In this document: positions 24,029 through 33,165 of the stretch, piece by piece
How positions within the stretch are numbered: the stretch's first letter is position 1
Layout: the number at the start of each line of letters is the position of its first letter
Assembly: GCA_965249175.1 (NCBI GenBank)
Contig: OZ252227.1
Coordinates: 186,001-250,000, forward strand
DNA: 64,000 nt
Direction: 5' to 3'
DNA from: CAZYFH01 sp965249175
GTDB lineage: Bacteria > Acidobacteriota > Vicinamibacteria > Vicinamibacterales > UBA8438
Made by a program: the position numbers and the translations under genes
The notes under the pieces: model-generated
Told to the model about the DNA's origin: nothing
Seen by the model: the letters and a program-made list of their open reading frames with translations, nothing else
Databases searched by the model: none

Positions 24029-25474
24029 CTAGGAATGGTCGTCGATCAGCCCCGCGCGCCGCTGGTTCAACAACTCCCACGCGCGCGCCACGTGCGCCTC
24101 GGTGGTGCGGATGTGGCCCACGGCCAGTCGAAGCGCGACACGGCCGTCGATGCGGGTGTGAGACAGGAACACCTCGCCGCTGGCGTTGACGGCGTCGAGC
24201 AGACGCTGGTTGAGCGCGTCGAGAGCTGGGTCGTCCGGCGCATCTAACCTCAGGGCAGGCAGCGCGCGAAAGCAGACGACGCTCAGCGGTACGGGCGCGA
24301 GGCGCTCGAAGTGGGGACTCCCATCCACCCAGCCCGCGAACAGGCGGGCAAGTCGCATGTGCTCGGCTAGCCGGTCACGGATCCCCGTGGCGCCGAAGTG
24401 GCGCAGCACCGTCCATAGCTTCAGGGCTCGAAACCGGCGTCCGAGCTGGACGCCGGTGTCCATCAGGTTCCGCACGCTGCCGGTCTCCGTGGTCCGCAGG
24501 TACTCGGGGGTGAGCGAGAACGCCTCGCGGACGACGTCCATGCGGCGGCAGTAGAAGGCGCTCAGGTCGAACGGCGTGAAGAGCCATTTGTGAGGGTTGA
24601 CGACGATCGAATCGGCGGCGCCGCAGCCGTCGAGGATGAACGCCGTCTCGGGCACGATGGCCGCCGCGCCGGCATAGGCGGCGTCGACGTGGAGCCACAC
24701 CCGTTCGCGTTCGCACGTCGCGACGATCGCGCTCACGGGATCGACGCTGGTCGTGGATGTGGTGCCCACCGTTGCGACGACGGCCAGCGGCGTGACACCG
24801 GCGGTGCGATCGGACTCGATGGCCACGCGGAGGGCGTCGGGACGCATGCGGAACTCTGCGTCGACCGGGATCTTCGCAAGCGCCTCGTGGCCCAGGCCCA
24901 GCAGCATGACCGCCTTGTCGATCGACGAGTGCGCCTGCGCTGACGCATAGACCCGCAGGCGGCCGACGTCGTCGCGACCGGCGAGACCCTCCCGCCGAAC
25001 ATCTGGCAGTGCGGCATGACGCGCGGCCGCCAGCGCGTGCAGGCTGGCGATCGACGCGGTGTCGTAGATGACCCCTTCGAACGACTCGGGCAACGCCAGC
25101 AGCTGTCGGAGCCATCCGAGCGTGACCTCCTCCAGCTCGGTCGCCGCGGGCGACGTCCGCCAGAGCATCGCCTGCACGTTGAGCGCGGCAGTCAGGAATT
25201 CCGCGAGCACCCCCGGTGCGCTCCCCGAGATCGCGAAGTACGCGAAGAAGCCGGGGTGGTTCCAGTGCGTGATGCCGGGCAGGATGACGCGCTCGAAGTC
25301 GGCGAAGATGTCGTCGAACGACGCACCGTCTTCGGGGGGGCTCCGGGGCAACGCGTCCCGCACCGCGCCCGGCTCGACGCGGGAGAGGACCGGATACCGT
25401 TCCGGGTGGTCAAGGTAGGTCGCGATCCAATCCACGAGCGCGTGACCGTGACGACGGAACGCGTCGCGGTCCAT
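24029..25474 (-). CDS. Pyridoxal-dependent aromatic-L-amino-acid decarboxylase family protein
   Basis: Group II PLP decarboxylase of 481 residues from the ATG at 25472-25474 (MDRDAFRRHGHALVDWIATY); an upstream GTG would add 24 unconserved residues. The PLP Lys is K296 in 'VVNPHKWLFTPFD', the ring-stacking His is in 'SAQAHSSIDKA' and the Asp that binds the pyridine nitrogen is in 'LHVDAAYAGA'. 'GIWRTSP'-type sequence 'AMLWRTSPAATELEEVTLGW' is conserved. It would make amines from Tyr, Trp, Phe or DOPA; specificity cannot be read from sequence alone. The enzyme is cytoplasmic. Confidence 0.9.
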   Translation of the reverse strand: MDRDAFRRHGHALVDWIATYLDHPERYPVLSRVEPGAVRDALPRSPPEDGASFDDIFADFERVILPGITHWNHPGFFAYFAISGSAPGVLAEFLTAALNVQAMLWRTSPAATELEEVTLGWLRQLLALPESFEGVIYDTASIASLHALAAARHAALPDVRREGLAGRDDVGRLRVYASAQAHSSIDKAVMLLGLGHEALAKIPVDAEFRMRPDALRVAIESDRTAGVTPLAVVATVGTTSTTSVDPVSAIVATCERERVWLHVDAAYAGAAAIVPETAFILDGCGAADSIVVNPHKWLFTPFDLSAFYCRRMDVVREAFSLTPEYLRTTETGSVRNLMDTGVQLGRRFRALKLWTVLRHFGATGIRDRLAEHMRLARLFAGWVDGSPHFERLAPVPLSVVCFRALPALRLDAPDDPALDALNQRLLDAVNASGEVFLSHTRIDGRVALRLAVGHIRTTEAHVARAWELLNQRRAGLIDDHS

Positions 25475-25580
25475 GTCGCCGACGTTCGGAGACACGCGCG
25501 GTCCCGGCGGGTCTTCGCGTGGGACGCGAGGATCAGGAGGCGGCACGAGAACGCCCAGCCCCGGCGAACGCGCCGGGCGG

Positions 25581-26204
25581 CTATCCGCCGGCGCCGACGT
25601 AGTCGAGCGCGAACTCCCGGAGACCTTCGCTGCTGAGGCCGATCGCCTCCGCCTCGGCGGTCGCGTCCGCGACGGAGTATCCGTCCTGGACGACGCGCTT
25701 GATTAGCCACATCGCGCCGACCCTGTTGGCCGACCCGCAGTGGATATATGTCGGCTGATTCGCCGGGTCGGCAACAGCCTCGAGAAACGCCTCGGTCACC
25801 TCGGCGCTCGGCTCGCGGAAAGGCAAGTGGATGTACGTGAGCCCGGCAGCCTCGGCCGCCGCTCGCCCATCGGCGACCGTGGCGCCGCGCTCGCCCTCGG
25901 TCCGGAAGTTGATGACGGTGGCGAAGCCATGCTCCTTCAGCTCTGCCATGACTTCCGGTGGCGTGGCGCCGGCGCACGCGACGGTTGCGTCGACGCGTGT
26001 GTAGTTCCGCACCCCCTCGGGGCCCGCGTCGTCCTGCATGCTCGCGGCCGGAGCAGGTGCCGCCTCAGCCTGCGGTGCGGCCGGAAGTTCGGTCGGAGTG
26101 GTTTCCGCGGCAGGCTCCATCGCGGGCCCGCCACCGCACCCGACGGCGGCCACCAACGCGGCAACGACGCACAGACTCGCCAACGACGACCTTGACTCTG
26201 GCAT
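25581..26204 (-). CDS. Lipoprotein tyrosine-phosphatase-like protein (DUF442/beta-lactamase hydrolase-like)
   Basis: The ATG at 26202-26204 (MPESRSSLASLCVVAALVAA) gives a lipoprotein signal with Cys about residue 23 ('AVGCGGG'), an Ala/Pro/Glu-rich linker, and a cysteine phosphatase-like domain from about residue 75. Key motifs: 'HGFATVINFRTEGERG', 'YIHLPFREPSAEVTEAFLEA' and the P-loop 'YIHCGSANRVGAMW', a C-x4-R loop as in DUF442 proteins. It may dephosphorylate a periplasmic substrate, or be inactive. It is divergent from the OsmC-like gene, with 46 bp between starts. Confidence 0.8.
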   Translation of the reverse strand: MPESRSSLASLCVVAALVAAVGCGGGPAMEPAAETTPTELPAAPQAEAAPAPAASMQDDAGPEGVRNYTRVDATVACAGATPPEVMAELKEHGFATVINFRTEGERGATVADGRAAAEAAGLTYIHLPFREPSAEVTEAFLEAVADPANQPTYIHCGSANRVGAMWLIKRVVQDGYSVADATAEAEAIGLSSEGLREFALDYVGAGG

Positions 26205-26250
26205 GGGCGACGATTGTAGCATCGGGCCAGCACAGAAAGGAGTCCCCCAC

Positions 26251-26715
26251 ATGGCAGAGGTCGTTCACACCAGCCGGATGCGTATCGAGCGGGTCAAGGG
26301 CCCTGTGCGAGAGGCGTGGCTCGACGGGTTCGATGAGCCGATTCGCTTCGGCGTGCACGGTGGTATCAAGAAGTTCTACGGCATCGAACCCGATGAGGAC
26401 GTCCCAGCGACCCTCGACTACATGATCGGTGCCGTCGGCGGTTGACTGCTCGGCACATTGGCACGCGCGCTGGAAGTGCGCGAAATTCCGGCAACTCCCG
26501 ACAGGATCACCGCGAGGGTCGAGGGCGACATCGAAGCGATTGAGAAGGTGCTCCGCATCACGCGGATCCGCGTGCGGTACGACCTGAAAATCCCGAAAGG
26601 CAAGCGCGAGGCCGCCGAGCGCGCCGTCGCGAAGCACCCTACAAGCTGCCCGGCGGCGAACAGCGTGAGCGGCTGCATCGACCTCGACATCAAGGCGGAG
26701 ATAACCGAAGTGTAG
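26251..26715 (+). CDS. OsmC-like peroxiredoxin, predicted selenoprotein (Sec at TGA codon 65)
   Basis: OsmC/Ohr proteins reduce organic hydroperoxides through a peroxidatic Cys at the start of the central helix and a second Cys in 'SCP'. Here the frame from ATG 26251 (AAAGGAG, 8 nt upstream) reads 'TLDYMIGAVGG', then TGA (26443-26445), then 'LLGTLARALEVREIP' and on to 'HPTSCPAANSVSGC' and TAG at 26713-26715. The TGA stands exactly at the peroxidatic Cys; everything else is a complete 154-residue OsmC-like protein, with the resolving Cys at 133. A hairpin of SECIS form follows. I infer selenocysteine insertion; a Cys-to-stop mutation is the alternative. Confidence 0.8.
26464..26482 (+). promoter_or_regulatory. 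Candidate bacterial SECIS hairpin for the OsmC-like gene
   Basis: Seven base pairs (CGCGCGC with GTGCGCG, one G-U) close a UGGAA loop. The loop starts 26 nt after the TGA and has G at its second position, which fits the usual bacterial pattern of a small apical loop with an early G about 16-37 nt from UGA. It is inside the coding region. Confidence 0.6.
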
Positions 26716-26737
26716 ATGCCGGGCGCGGTCGGCCCCG

Positions 26738-28219
26738 GTGAGCTGGAACGCGATGGGCAACGCCGTCCGGTGGTTGGAATGGGGCGGCGACGCGTTTGCT
26801 CGGGCGCGCGCCGAGGGGATACCCGTACTGCTCGCCCTCAGTACGAAGTGGTGTCCGTGGTCCGTTGCCATGGCACGCGACACGTATGCCGATCCCGGTG
26901 TTGCCGACCTCATCCGGGAGCGTTTCGTCCCCGTTCGCGTCGATGCGGACGCCCGTCCGGACATCAACGATAGATACAACCTGGGCGGTTGGCCCACGAC
27001 GGCGTTCCTCACACCCGAGGGGCTCCTCCTCGGCGGCGAGACGTATGTGCGGGCCGAGCGGATGTGCGGGCTCCTGGCGCGCGTGTCCGAGGCGTTTCGC
27101 GCCCGGCGTCGGGAAATCTCAGCCCAGGCCGATGCATCCGAGGGGCGGGGGGCGGGACCGGCGGACGCCGAGCCGGATCCCGCGATCGCGGCATGGGCAG
27201 CCACCGAGATCACGTCGCAGTTCGACGCCGAGCATGGCGGATTCGGTCAGGCCCCGAAGCGAGTCCATCCCGCGGCTCTGGAGCTGGCATCGGTGCTGCA
27301 CCACGAGGGAGACGACGCCCTCGCGCCGATCGTGCCTCGAACGCTCGACGCCATCGCGTGGGGCGGCCTCTATGACCCGGTCGACGGCGGGGTCTTCCGT
27401 TACTGCGCCGGTGCTGACTGGTCGGAGCCGAGCGTCGAGAAGCTGTTGGATGTCAATGCCGACGTGCTCCGGCTCCTCGTCGCGGGGGACGAGCGGCATC
27501 ACGAGCGGGCCGTCCACCTCATCGGCTACGTCCGCCGGACGCTGGTCGACGACCCGGAGACTGGCGGGTTCTATGCGAGCCAGCAGGCCGACGCGGCCTA
27601 CTTCGGCGTGATGAGCGCCTCCGAGCGCGACGCGCTCGAGCTGCCGTCCGTCGACCAAACCGTCTACGCCGACGGCAATGCGATGATGGCCGCGGCGTTC
27701 ACGCGGGCGGCGTTGATCCTGAGCGACACGTCGCTGCTGGCGTTCGCCGCCTCGACGATGGAGCGTGTCGTACTCGACACGTACGTGCGTGGCGGTGGCA
27801 TCGCCCATCAGACCGGTGAGGAGACCGGCGGCCGTGTCCGGGGCTTGCTGGTTGACCAGGTGCGAGCCAGCGCCGCCCTGCTCGACCTGTACGACGCGAC
27901 CGAGCGGGATGCCTATCTCGACGTGGCGCAGGAGCTGATGCGTTATGCGGCGCGCGCGCTCTGGGACGATGCCGCCGGCGGGTTCGTCGACCGCGTTCCC
28001 ACGGAGGGCGACATCGGGCTCCTCCGCGAACCGCTCCGGCCGTTTGGCCTCAACTGCGAGGCCGCCCGTGTCCTCGCGCGTCTGGCGCGGCTCGCGGGTG
28101 ACCCGGAGTATCGCGCGCGCGCGGTTTCCGCGCTCGGATGCCAAAGCCGCGTGGCGCGGGAGCATGGGATCGACGCCGCGGTGTATGCGCTTGCCCTTCG
28201 AGAGCTGTCCGACGCCTAA
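26738..28219 (+). CDS. Thioredoxin-fold/(alpha/alpha)6-barrel protein, DUF255 (YyaL-like)
   Basis: The N-terminal ~110 residues are a thioredoxin-like DUF255 domain ('GIPVLLALSTKWCPWSVAMA', 'RFVPVRVDADARPDINDRYN', 'GGWPTTAFLTPEG'), followed by a six-hairpin glycosidase-like barrel ('FDAEHGGFGQAPKRVHPAAL', 'GGLYDPVDGGVFRYCAGADW', 'SVDQTVYADGNAMMAAAFTR'). The active-site pair is C39-P-W-S, so only one Cys is present. The family usually has ~650-700 residues; this one has 493. The start is a GTG at 26738, or ATG at 26753. It begins 22 bp after the OsmC-like gene and may share its transcript. Confidence 0.82.
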   Translation: MSWNAMGNAVRWLEWGGDAFARARAEGIPVLLALSTKWCPWSVAMARDTYADPGVADLIRERFVPVRVDADARPDINDRYNLGGWPTTAFLTPEGLLLGGETYVRAERMCGLLARVSEAFRARRREISAQADASEGRGAGPADAEPDPAIAAWAATEITSQFDAEHGGFGQAPKRVHPAALELASVLHHEGDDALAPIVPRTLDAIAWGGLYDPVDGGVFRYCAGADWSEPSVEKLLDVNADVLRLLVAGDERHHERAVHLIGYVRRTLVDDPETGGFYASQQADAAYFGVMSASERDALELPSVDQTVYADGNAMMAAAFTRAALILSDTSLLAFAASTMERVVLDTYVRGGGIAHQTGEETGGRVRGLLVDQVRASAALLDLYDATERDAYLDVAQELMRYAARALWDDAAGGFVDRVPTEGDIGLLREPLRPFGLNCEAARVLARLARLAGDPEYRARAVSALGCQSRVAREHGIDAAVYALALRELSDA

Positions 28220-28253
28220 CCCCAGAGCTCTCAAGTGAGCTCTGGGTTAGGCG
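28213..28253. repeat. Palindromic extragenic sequence (CTAACCCCAGAGCTC type)
   Basis: CGCCTAACCCCAGAGCTC (28213-28230) is mirrored by GAGCTCTGGGTTAGGCG (28237-28253), a 17-bp stem with one bulged C and a 6-nt loop. It overlaps the stop codon of the DUF255 gene. It lacks a T-tract. The same motif recurs at 37241-37272 and as a half site near 42818. Confidence 0.8.
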
Positions 28254-28307
28254 AATCTCGAACACCGCCACCACCTTTGTTACACTTGCCCGCGCCGGGA
28301 GGTAGTC

Positions 28308-30173
28308 GTGTCAGGTGACGTTGCGTCCAATATTCCCGCTCTCCAGAACATTGCCGCCCGTCTGCGTATCGCGTCGGTTCGCGCGACCAGCGAAGCGGGC
28401 AGCGGGCATCCATCGAGCTGCTGTTCCGCAGCCGATCTCGTGGCCGGACTGTTCTTCGGCCACATGCGTTTCGATCCGCGTGACCCGCAACACGACGACA
28501 ACGACCGCTTCGTGCTCTCGAAGGGCCATGCTGCACCGCTGCTCTATGCCGTCTGGGCGGAGGCCGGTTTCGTCGCAGGCGCCGACCTGCTCACGCTCAG
28601 GCAGTTCGACTCCGATCTCGAGGGACACCCCACCCCGAGGCTGCCGTTCGTCGACGTTCCCACCGGATCGTTGGGACAGGGCATCTGTGCGGCGATCGGC
28701 CTCGCACTCAACGCCAGGCGCATCGGGTCCGACGCCCGCACGTTCGTGTTGATCGGCGACGGTGAGACAGCCGAGGGCTCCGTGTGGGAGGCCGCCCAGG
28801 CGGGCGCGAACTTCAGACTCGACAACCTCTGCGGCATCACCGACGTCAACGGTCTTGGTCAGAGCCGAGCGACGCAATGGGGCGGCGATCTGGAGGCGTA
28901 CGCCGGTCGGTGGCGGGCCTTCGGATGGCACGCGATCACGATCGACGGTCACGATCTTCCGGCGATCGTCGACGCGTACCGGGAAGCTGCGCGCACCGAA
29001 GGCCAACCGACGATGATCCTCGCCCGCACGGTCAAGGGCAAAGGGATTCCCTCGATGGAGGGCCTGGTCGGCTCGCACGGCAAGGCTGTCGCCACGGGCC
29101 CCGACCTCGACGAGACGCTACGCACCCTCAACGCCGAGATCGCACCCGGGCACGAGGCTCCCGACATTGCCGCGCCTCCGCGCTCATCGGTCAGTCGTGC
29201 CGATGCCCAACCTGCGCCACCGGCGGAGCCCACCTACGAGGTCGGCAGCCGCGTGGCGACGCGCGTGGCGTATGGCACGGCGCTCGCCGCGCTCGGCGGC
29301 GCCGACCCGCGCGTCGTGGCGCTCGACGCGGACGTCGGCAATTCCACGTTTAGCCAGACGTTCGAGCGCGCGCACGAGGACCGGTTCTATCAGACGTTCA
29401 TCGCCGAGCAGGTGATGGTCGGCGCGGCGATGGGGCTCGCCAGCCGAGGCGCGATCCCGTTCCCATCGACGTTCGCGTGTTTTCTGACGCGCGCATCGGA
29501 CTTCATTCGCATGGCGGGCATCGGTCAGATGAACATCAAGCTCGCCGGATCGCACGCGGGCATCTCGATCGGTGAGGATGGTCCGTCGCAGATGGCGCTC
29601 GAAGACCTCGCGATGATGCGCGCCGTGCCGAATTGCGCGGTCCTCTATCCCTGCGACGCCGTCAGTGCCGAGCGCCTCGTCCACGCGGCCGCCGGCTCGT
29701 TGGGGATGGCGTATATCCGGACGACGCGTCCGCAGACACCGGTCATCTACGCGCACGCGGAGCGATTCGAGATCGGTGGCTCCAAGGTGCTGCGCGAGAG
29801 CCCTGACGACGTGGCGACGGTGGTGGCGGCCGGCGTCACGGTGTTCGAGGCGCTCGCGGCGCATGACGCGCTGGCCTCTGACGGCATCCGCACCTGCGTC
29901 ATCGACGCCTATTCCGTTCAGCCGATCGATCGCGCGACGCTTGTCGCTGCCGGGCGGCGGACCGGGGCCCGACTCATCACGGTCGAGGACCACTATGCTG
30001 CTGGCGGGCTGGGCGACGCGGTGAGCGAGGCCGTCGCGGAGGCGGGCATCGTTGTCGATCGACTCGCCGTGCGCGAGGTGCCGCGAAGCGGACCGCCGGA
30101 CCGCCTCCTCGAACACTTCGGCATCTCCGCGTCTCACATCATCGAGGCCGTGCGCCGACAGGCGGGCTCCTAG
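28308..30173 (+). CDS. tkt: Transketolase
   Basis: Thiamine-diphosphate enzyme of the pentose phosphate pathway. The GTG start (28308) follows GGGAGG (28297-28302) by 5 nt. The 621-residue chain is complete: the PP domain with 'EAGSGHPSSCCSAADLVAGL' and the ThDP/Mg motif 'LIGDGETAEGSVWEAAQAGA' with 'DVNG', the Pyr domain from about residue 310 with the catalytic Glu region 'YQTFIAEQVMVGAAMGLASR', and the C-terminal domain ('VIDAYSVQPIDRATLVAAGR'). Length and motifs fit the shorter, animal-like transketolase type rather than the ~665-residue E. coli type. It converges with the sensor kinase. Confidence 0.93.
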   Translation: MSGDVASNIPALQNIAARLRIASVRATSEAGSGHPSSCCSAADLVAGLFFGHMRFDPRDPQHDDNDRFVLSKGHAAPLLYAVWAEAGFVAGADLLTLRQFDSDLEGHPTPRLPFVDVPTGSLGQGICAAIGLALNARRIGSDARTFVLIGDGETAEGSVWEAAQAGANFRLDNLCGITDVNGLGQSRATQWGGDLEAYAGRWRAFGWHAITIDGHDLPAIVDAYREAARTEGQPTMILARTVKGKGIPSMEGLVGSHGKAVATGPDLDETLRTLNAEIAPGHEAPDIAAPPRSSVSRADAQPAPPAEPTYEVGSRVATRVAYGTALAALGGADPRVVALDADVGNSTFSQTFERAHEDRFYQTFIAEQVMVGAAMGLASRGAIPFPSTFACFLTRASDFIRMAGIGQMNIKLAGSHAGISIGEDGPSQMALEDLAMMRAVPNCAVLYPCDAVSAERLVHAAAGSLGMAYIRTTRPQTPVIYAHAERFEIGGSKVLRESPDDVATVVAAGVTVFEALAAHDALASDGIRTCVIDAYSVQPIDRATLVAAGRRTGARLITVEDHYAAGGLGDAVSEAVAEAGIVVDRLAVREVPRSGPPDRLLEHFGISASHIIEAVRRQAGS

Positions 30174-30242
30174 CCGGGTCACCCGGTCGCCGACTGCTCG
30201 ACAGCCGGGTCACCCGGTCGCCGACTGCTCGACAGCCGGGTC
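30172..30242. repeat. 31-bp tandem repeat at convergent gene ends
   Basis: Two exact 31-bp copies (30172-30202, 30203-30233) plus a 9-bp partial copy. The unit begins AGCCGGGTCACCCGGTCGCC. The first copy starts in the transketolase stop codon; the second contains the stop codon of the minus-strand sensor kinase. The layout is the same as at 19939-20050. Confidence 0.92.
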
Positions 30243-31067
30243 TATGCTGTCGGCCGGTTCGGCATGGACCGGCAGGTAGAGCTCGAACGTAGCCCCCTGT
30301 CCCGGCTCGCTCCGCACCCTGACATACCCGCCGCTCTGCTTGATGGCGCCGTGTACCATCGCCAGCCCGAGGCCCACGCCCTCACCTTGGTCCTTTGTCG
30401 TGAAGAACGGCTCGAAGATCCGCGGGAGCGCCGTCGGCTCGATACCGGTGCCGGTGTCGCTGACGCTGAGGCGCACGTATGCTCCCGGCCGCGCATCGGG
30501 ATGCAGGAGGGCAGCGGCGGCATCGACGGCGATACCCGAAGTCGCGATGCTCAACGCGCCACCGTCCCGTAAGGCGTCGCGGGCGTTGAACACCAGGTTG
30601 GTGATGACCTGCTCGATCTGCGAGCGATCGGCGCGAACGTTGCGCAGGTTGCGGTCGAGCTTGAGGCGCAACCGGATCTGGTCGCCAATGAGCGGGCTGA
30701 GCAGTGCGCTGGTCGTCTCGACGGCGGCGTTCAAACAAAAGACGGATGGACGCACCAGATCCTTGCGACTGAAGGTGAGCAGTTGCCGGGTCAGTGTCGC
30801 CGCCTGCTCCGCGACCCGCTGAATCTGCTCGACGTCCTTGAGGCCGGCGTCGTGTCCGTCGAACCGCCGACCCAGCAGCTCGGAGTAGCCGATAATCGCC
30901 GTCAGCGCATTATTGAAGTTGTGAGCCACGCCGCCGGCAAGCTGTCCGACGCTTTCCAGTCGCTGCGACTGTCGGAGCTGCTCCTCGAGGTGACTCTTCT
31001 CGGTGACGTCTTCGACCATCGCCACGGCGTAGAGTAGCTGCCCGGCCGGGTCGCGCGTCAGCGACAC
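30210..31067 (-). pseudogene. PAS sensor histidine kinase, C-terminal part (after frameshift)
   Basis: Holds the transmitter: a HisKA dimerisation domain with the phospho-acceptor His in 'LAGGVAHNFNNALTAIIGYS', and an HATPase domain with N-box 'VITNLVFNARDAL', G1 'VSDTGTGIE', F-box 'FEPFFTTKDQGEGVGLGLAM' and 'GATFELYLPV'. The frame begins inside the end of a PAC motif ('SLTRDPAGQLLYAVAMVEDV'), so it is the continuation of the gene at 31058-33046. One base (T expected in 'GAACTGACC') is missing near 31070. The kinase would be non-functional unless this is a sequencing error. The C-terminal residues come from the tandem repeat. Confidence 0.85.
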
Positions 31068-33046
31068 GGTCGTTCAGCTTCGATGGTGCCGCCGTCCTTG
31101 TGCAGGTATCGCTTCTGGAATCGCAGCACAGACGCCGCGTCGCCGAGCACCTTGCGTGCCGAGTCAGGCGTGCCGCCCGCGTCGTCGGGATGGCTGATGT
31201 CGACGAATGAGCGGCCGAGCAACTCGGACTCCGTGTAGCCGAGCATCTCGCAAAACGCCTGATTCACCCGGATCAGCCGGGTGTCGGCGTCCGCGAGCAC
31301 GATTCCGATCGGTGCCTGTTCGAAGAGCGACCTGAAGCGCTGCTCGCTCTCACGAATCCTGGCTTCGGCGTCGTGTCGAGCGGTGAGGTCGCGAAGCGTC
31401 GTCAGCAGGGCCGGCTTGCCATCGAATAGGATGTGGCGCGTAGTCACTTCGAGAGGAATCGTCGACCCATCGCGACGCACCCCCTCGTATTCGGACGGGT
31501 ACTCCGGTGCGCCGTTCATCAGCTCCTGTATGCGTCGAAGCGCCCCGTCGCGGTGCTGAGGCGCGAGGTGCTCGTCGATCAGTGTTCGTCCCACGCTCCC
31601 GATCAGATCGTCCGCCGTGCGGCCAAGCATGCGGCTGAGAGACGGATTGACATACACGATTCTGCCGTCCTCCACGACGGCGATGCCGTCGAAGTAGTGG
31701 TCGAGGAGCACCCGGAGGCGCGCCTCGCTGGCGCGGAGGGCCTGTTCTGACGCCTTCCGGTTGGTGATGTCGACACCCGTGGTCAGGATCGTCTGTTCGC
31801 CGGCCAGCTCGAATGTCGACGCGCGGACATCGAGCCAGCGTGTAGCACCCGACTTGGTGACGATGCGCGTCTCGTAACGAATCGGCGCTTCGTCACCCTG
31901 CAGTCGGCGGCCCCGATACTTCCTGATCATGTCGCGATCGTCGGGGTGGATGAGATCCCACAACGTCATCGCCATGAGCTCGTCGTGGGAATACCCGGTG
32001 AGTCGCTCGAGCTCAGGGTTCAGATAGATGGCGCCGTCCTTCTGCATGAGCGCGATCACGGCATGGCTGCTGTCGGCCAGTTTTCGGAATCGCTGCTCGC
32101 TCTCCGCGAGCCGCTGCTTGGCGTGGGCATCGTTGAGCGCGACGCCGAGGAAGTCAGCGACTTCGCGTACCATCGCGCACTCGTGGTCGGTCCACCGGTG
32201 TGGCGTCGGCGCATCGAGCGACAGCAGGCCAATCCCCGAGTCGGGGCGCGTGACCGGAACGTCGAGGCAGGCGCGCACGTTGCCTCCGCCGAGTGCGGCA
32301 GCCAGTCCTCGAGCGTCGACGTCGCGGTCCACATCGTTGACGATGATCGGCTCGCCGGTCCCCAGGCTATCCAGACACGACACGGGGAGCGTCAGATCAG
32401 TCTCCGCATCATCCGGCCATGACAGATCGTCCGGGCCGAGCGCGTGCACGATCGTGATGCGACCCCTGGCATCCAGCGTGGAGTAGGCAGAGCGGTAGTC
32501 GGGCAGGTCGCCGTGTAGCGCCCGGACGGCCGCCTGGATGATGGCTGAGCCGGAGGCGCCACCCTTCATAGCGCGTGCAAGCGCGTTCACGACGGCCAGA
32601 CGCTGATCGCGCGCGCGGAGGTTGTCTTCGGCCTTTCGGCGATCACCGACTTCGGCGGTCAGTCGCTGGTTGAGCTCCCGCATGTAACCGATGGCGCCGC
32701 CCGCGAGGATCGACGCCAGCGTCCCGGCGGCCACGTCGGCCGTGAGCCAGTCCCGCACCGCCAGGCTGCCACTGGTCAGCAGCGCGACCTGCAGCGCCCC
32801 GATCGGTACGGCGAAGAGTCCGACGAGTGCTCCGACCCACGCGCCGCGATACCACGCGGTCGCGAGGACAGCGGCGATCAGGAGGACGCGCGCGGTCCCG
32901 CCGGCGGCCAGCCGCACTTGCCCGTAGACGAGGAAGAACACAGGCCAGGCGACAAGGACGCTGGTCCAGCCGTGCGCGAGCAGAGCCTGGAGCCTGATAC
33001 GGATTCTGGACGAGGCGGCGTGGGTCTCGATGGCCATCTGCGGCAC
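31058..33046 (-). pseudogene. PAS sensor histidine kinase, N-terminal part (before frameshift)
   Basis: The 662 codons encode a membrane region with about four helices (15-130: 'LVAWPVFFLVYGQVRLAAGG', 'TLASILAGGAIGYMRELNQR'), a GAF domain (about 150-310, 'VRACLDVPVTRPDSGIGLLS'), and three PAS domains (about 320-440, 445-565, 570-655; 'AIYLNPELERLTGYSHDELM', 'IVYVNPSLSRMLGRTADDLI', 'RLIRVNQAFCEMLGYTESEL'). The frame ends 'GGTIEAERPCR' at 31058. The next frame continues 'LTRDPAGQLL', so a single-base deletion separates sensor from transmitter. The start is GTG 33046 or ATG 33037. No response regulator is adjacent. Confidence 0.85.
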
Positions 33047-33165
33047 TTGGGCAGTGTCTCATCGGACGCGGGGAATTCGACCGATTATACCGGCCACTCG
33101 ACCTATCGTCGCCGAACGCCGCCGGCTACAATAGCGAGACTCGATTGAACCAGAAGGGGTCTGAC

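Noticed and set aside
26738..28219. DUF255 thioredoxin-fold protein as a selenoprotein because it follows the OsmC-like gene
   Set aside because: Its redox motif is C-P-W-S with ordinary codons; no TGA occurs in the frame.
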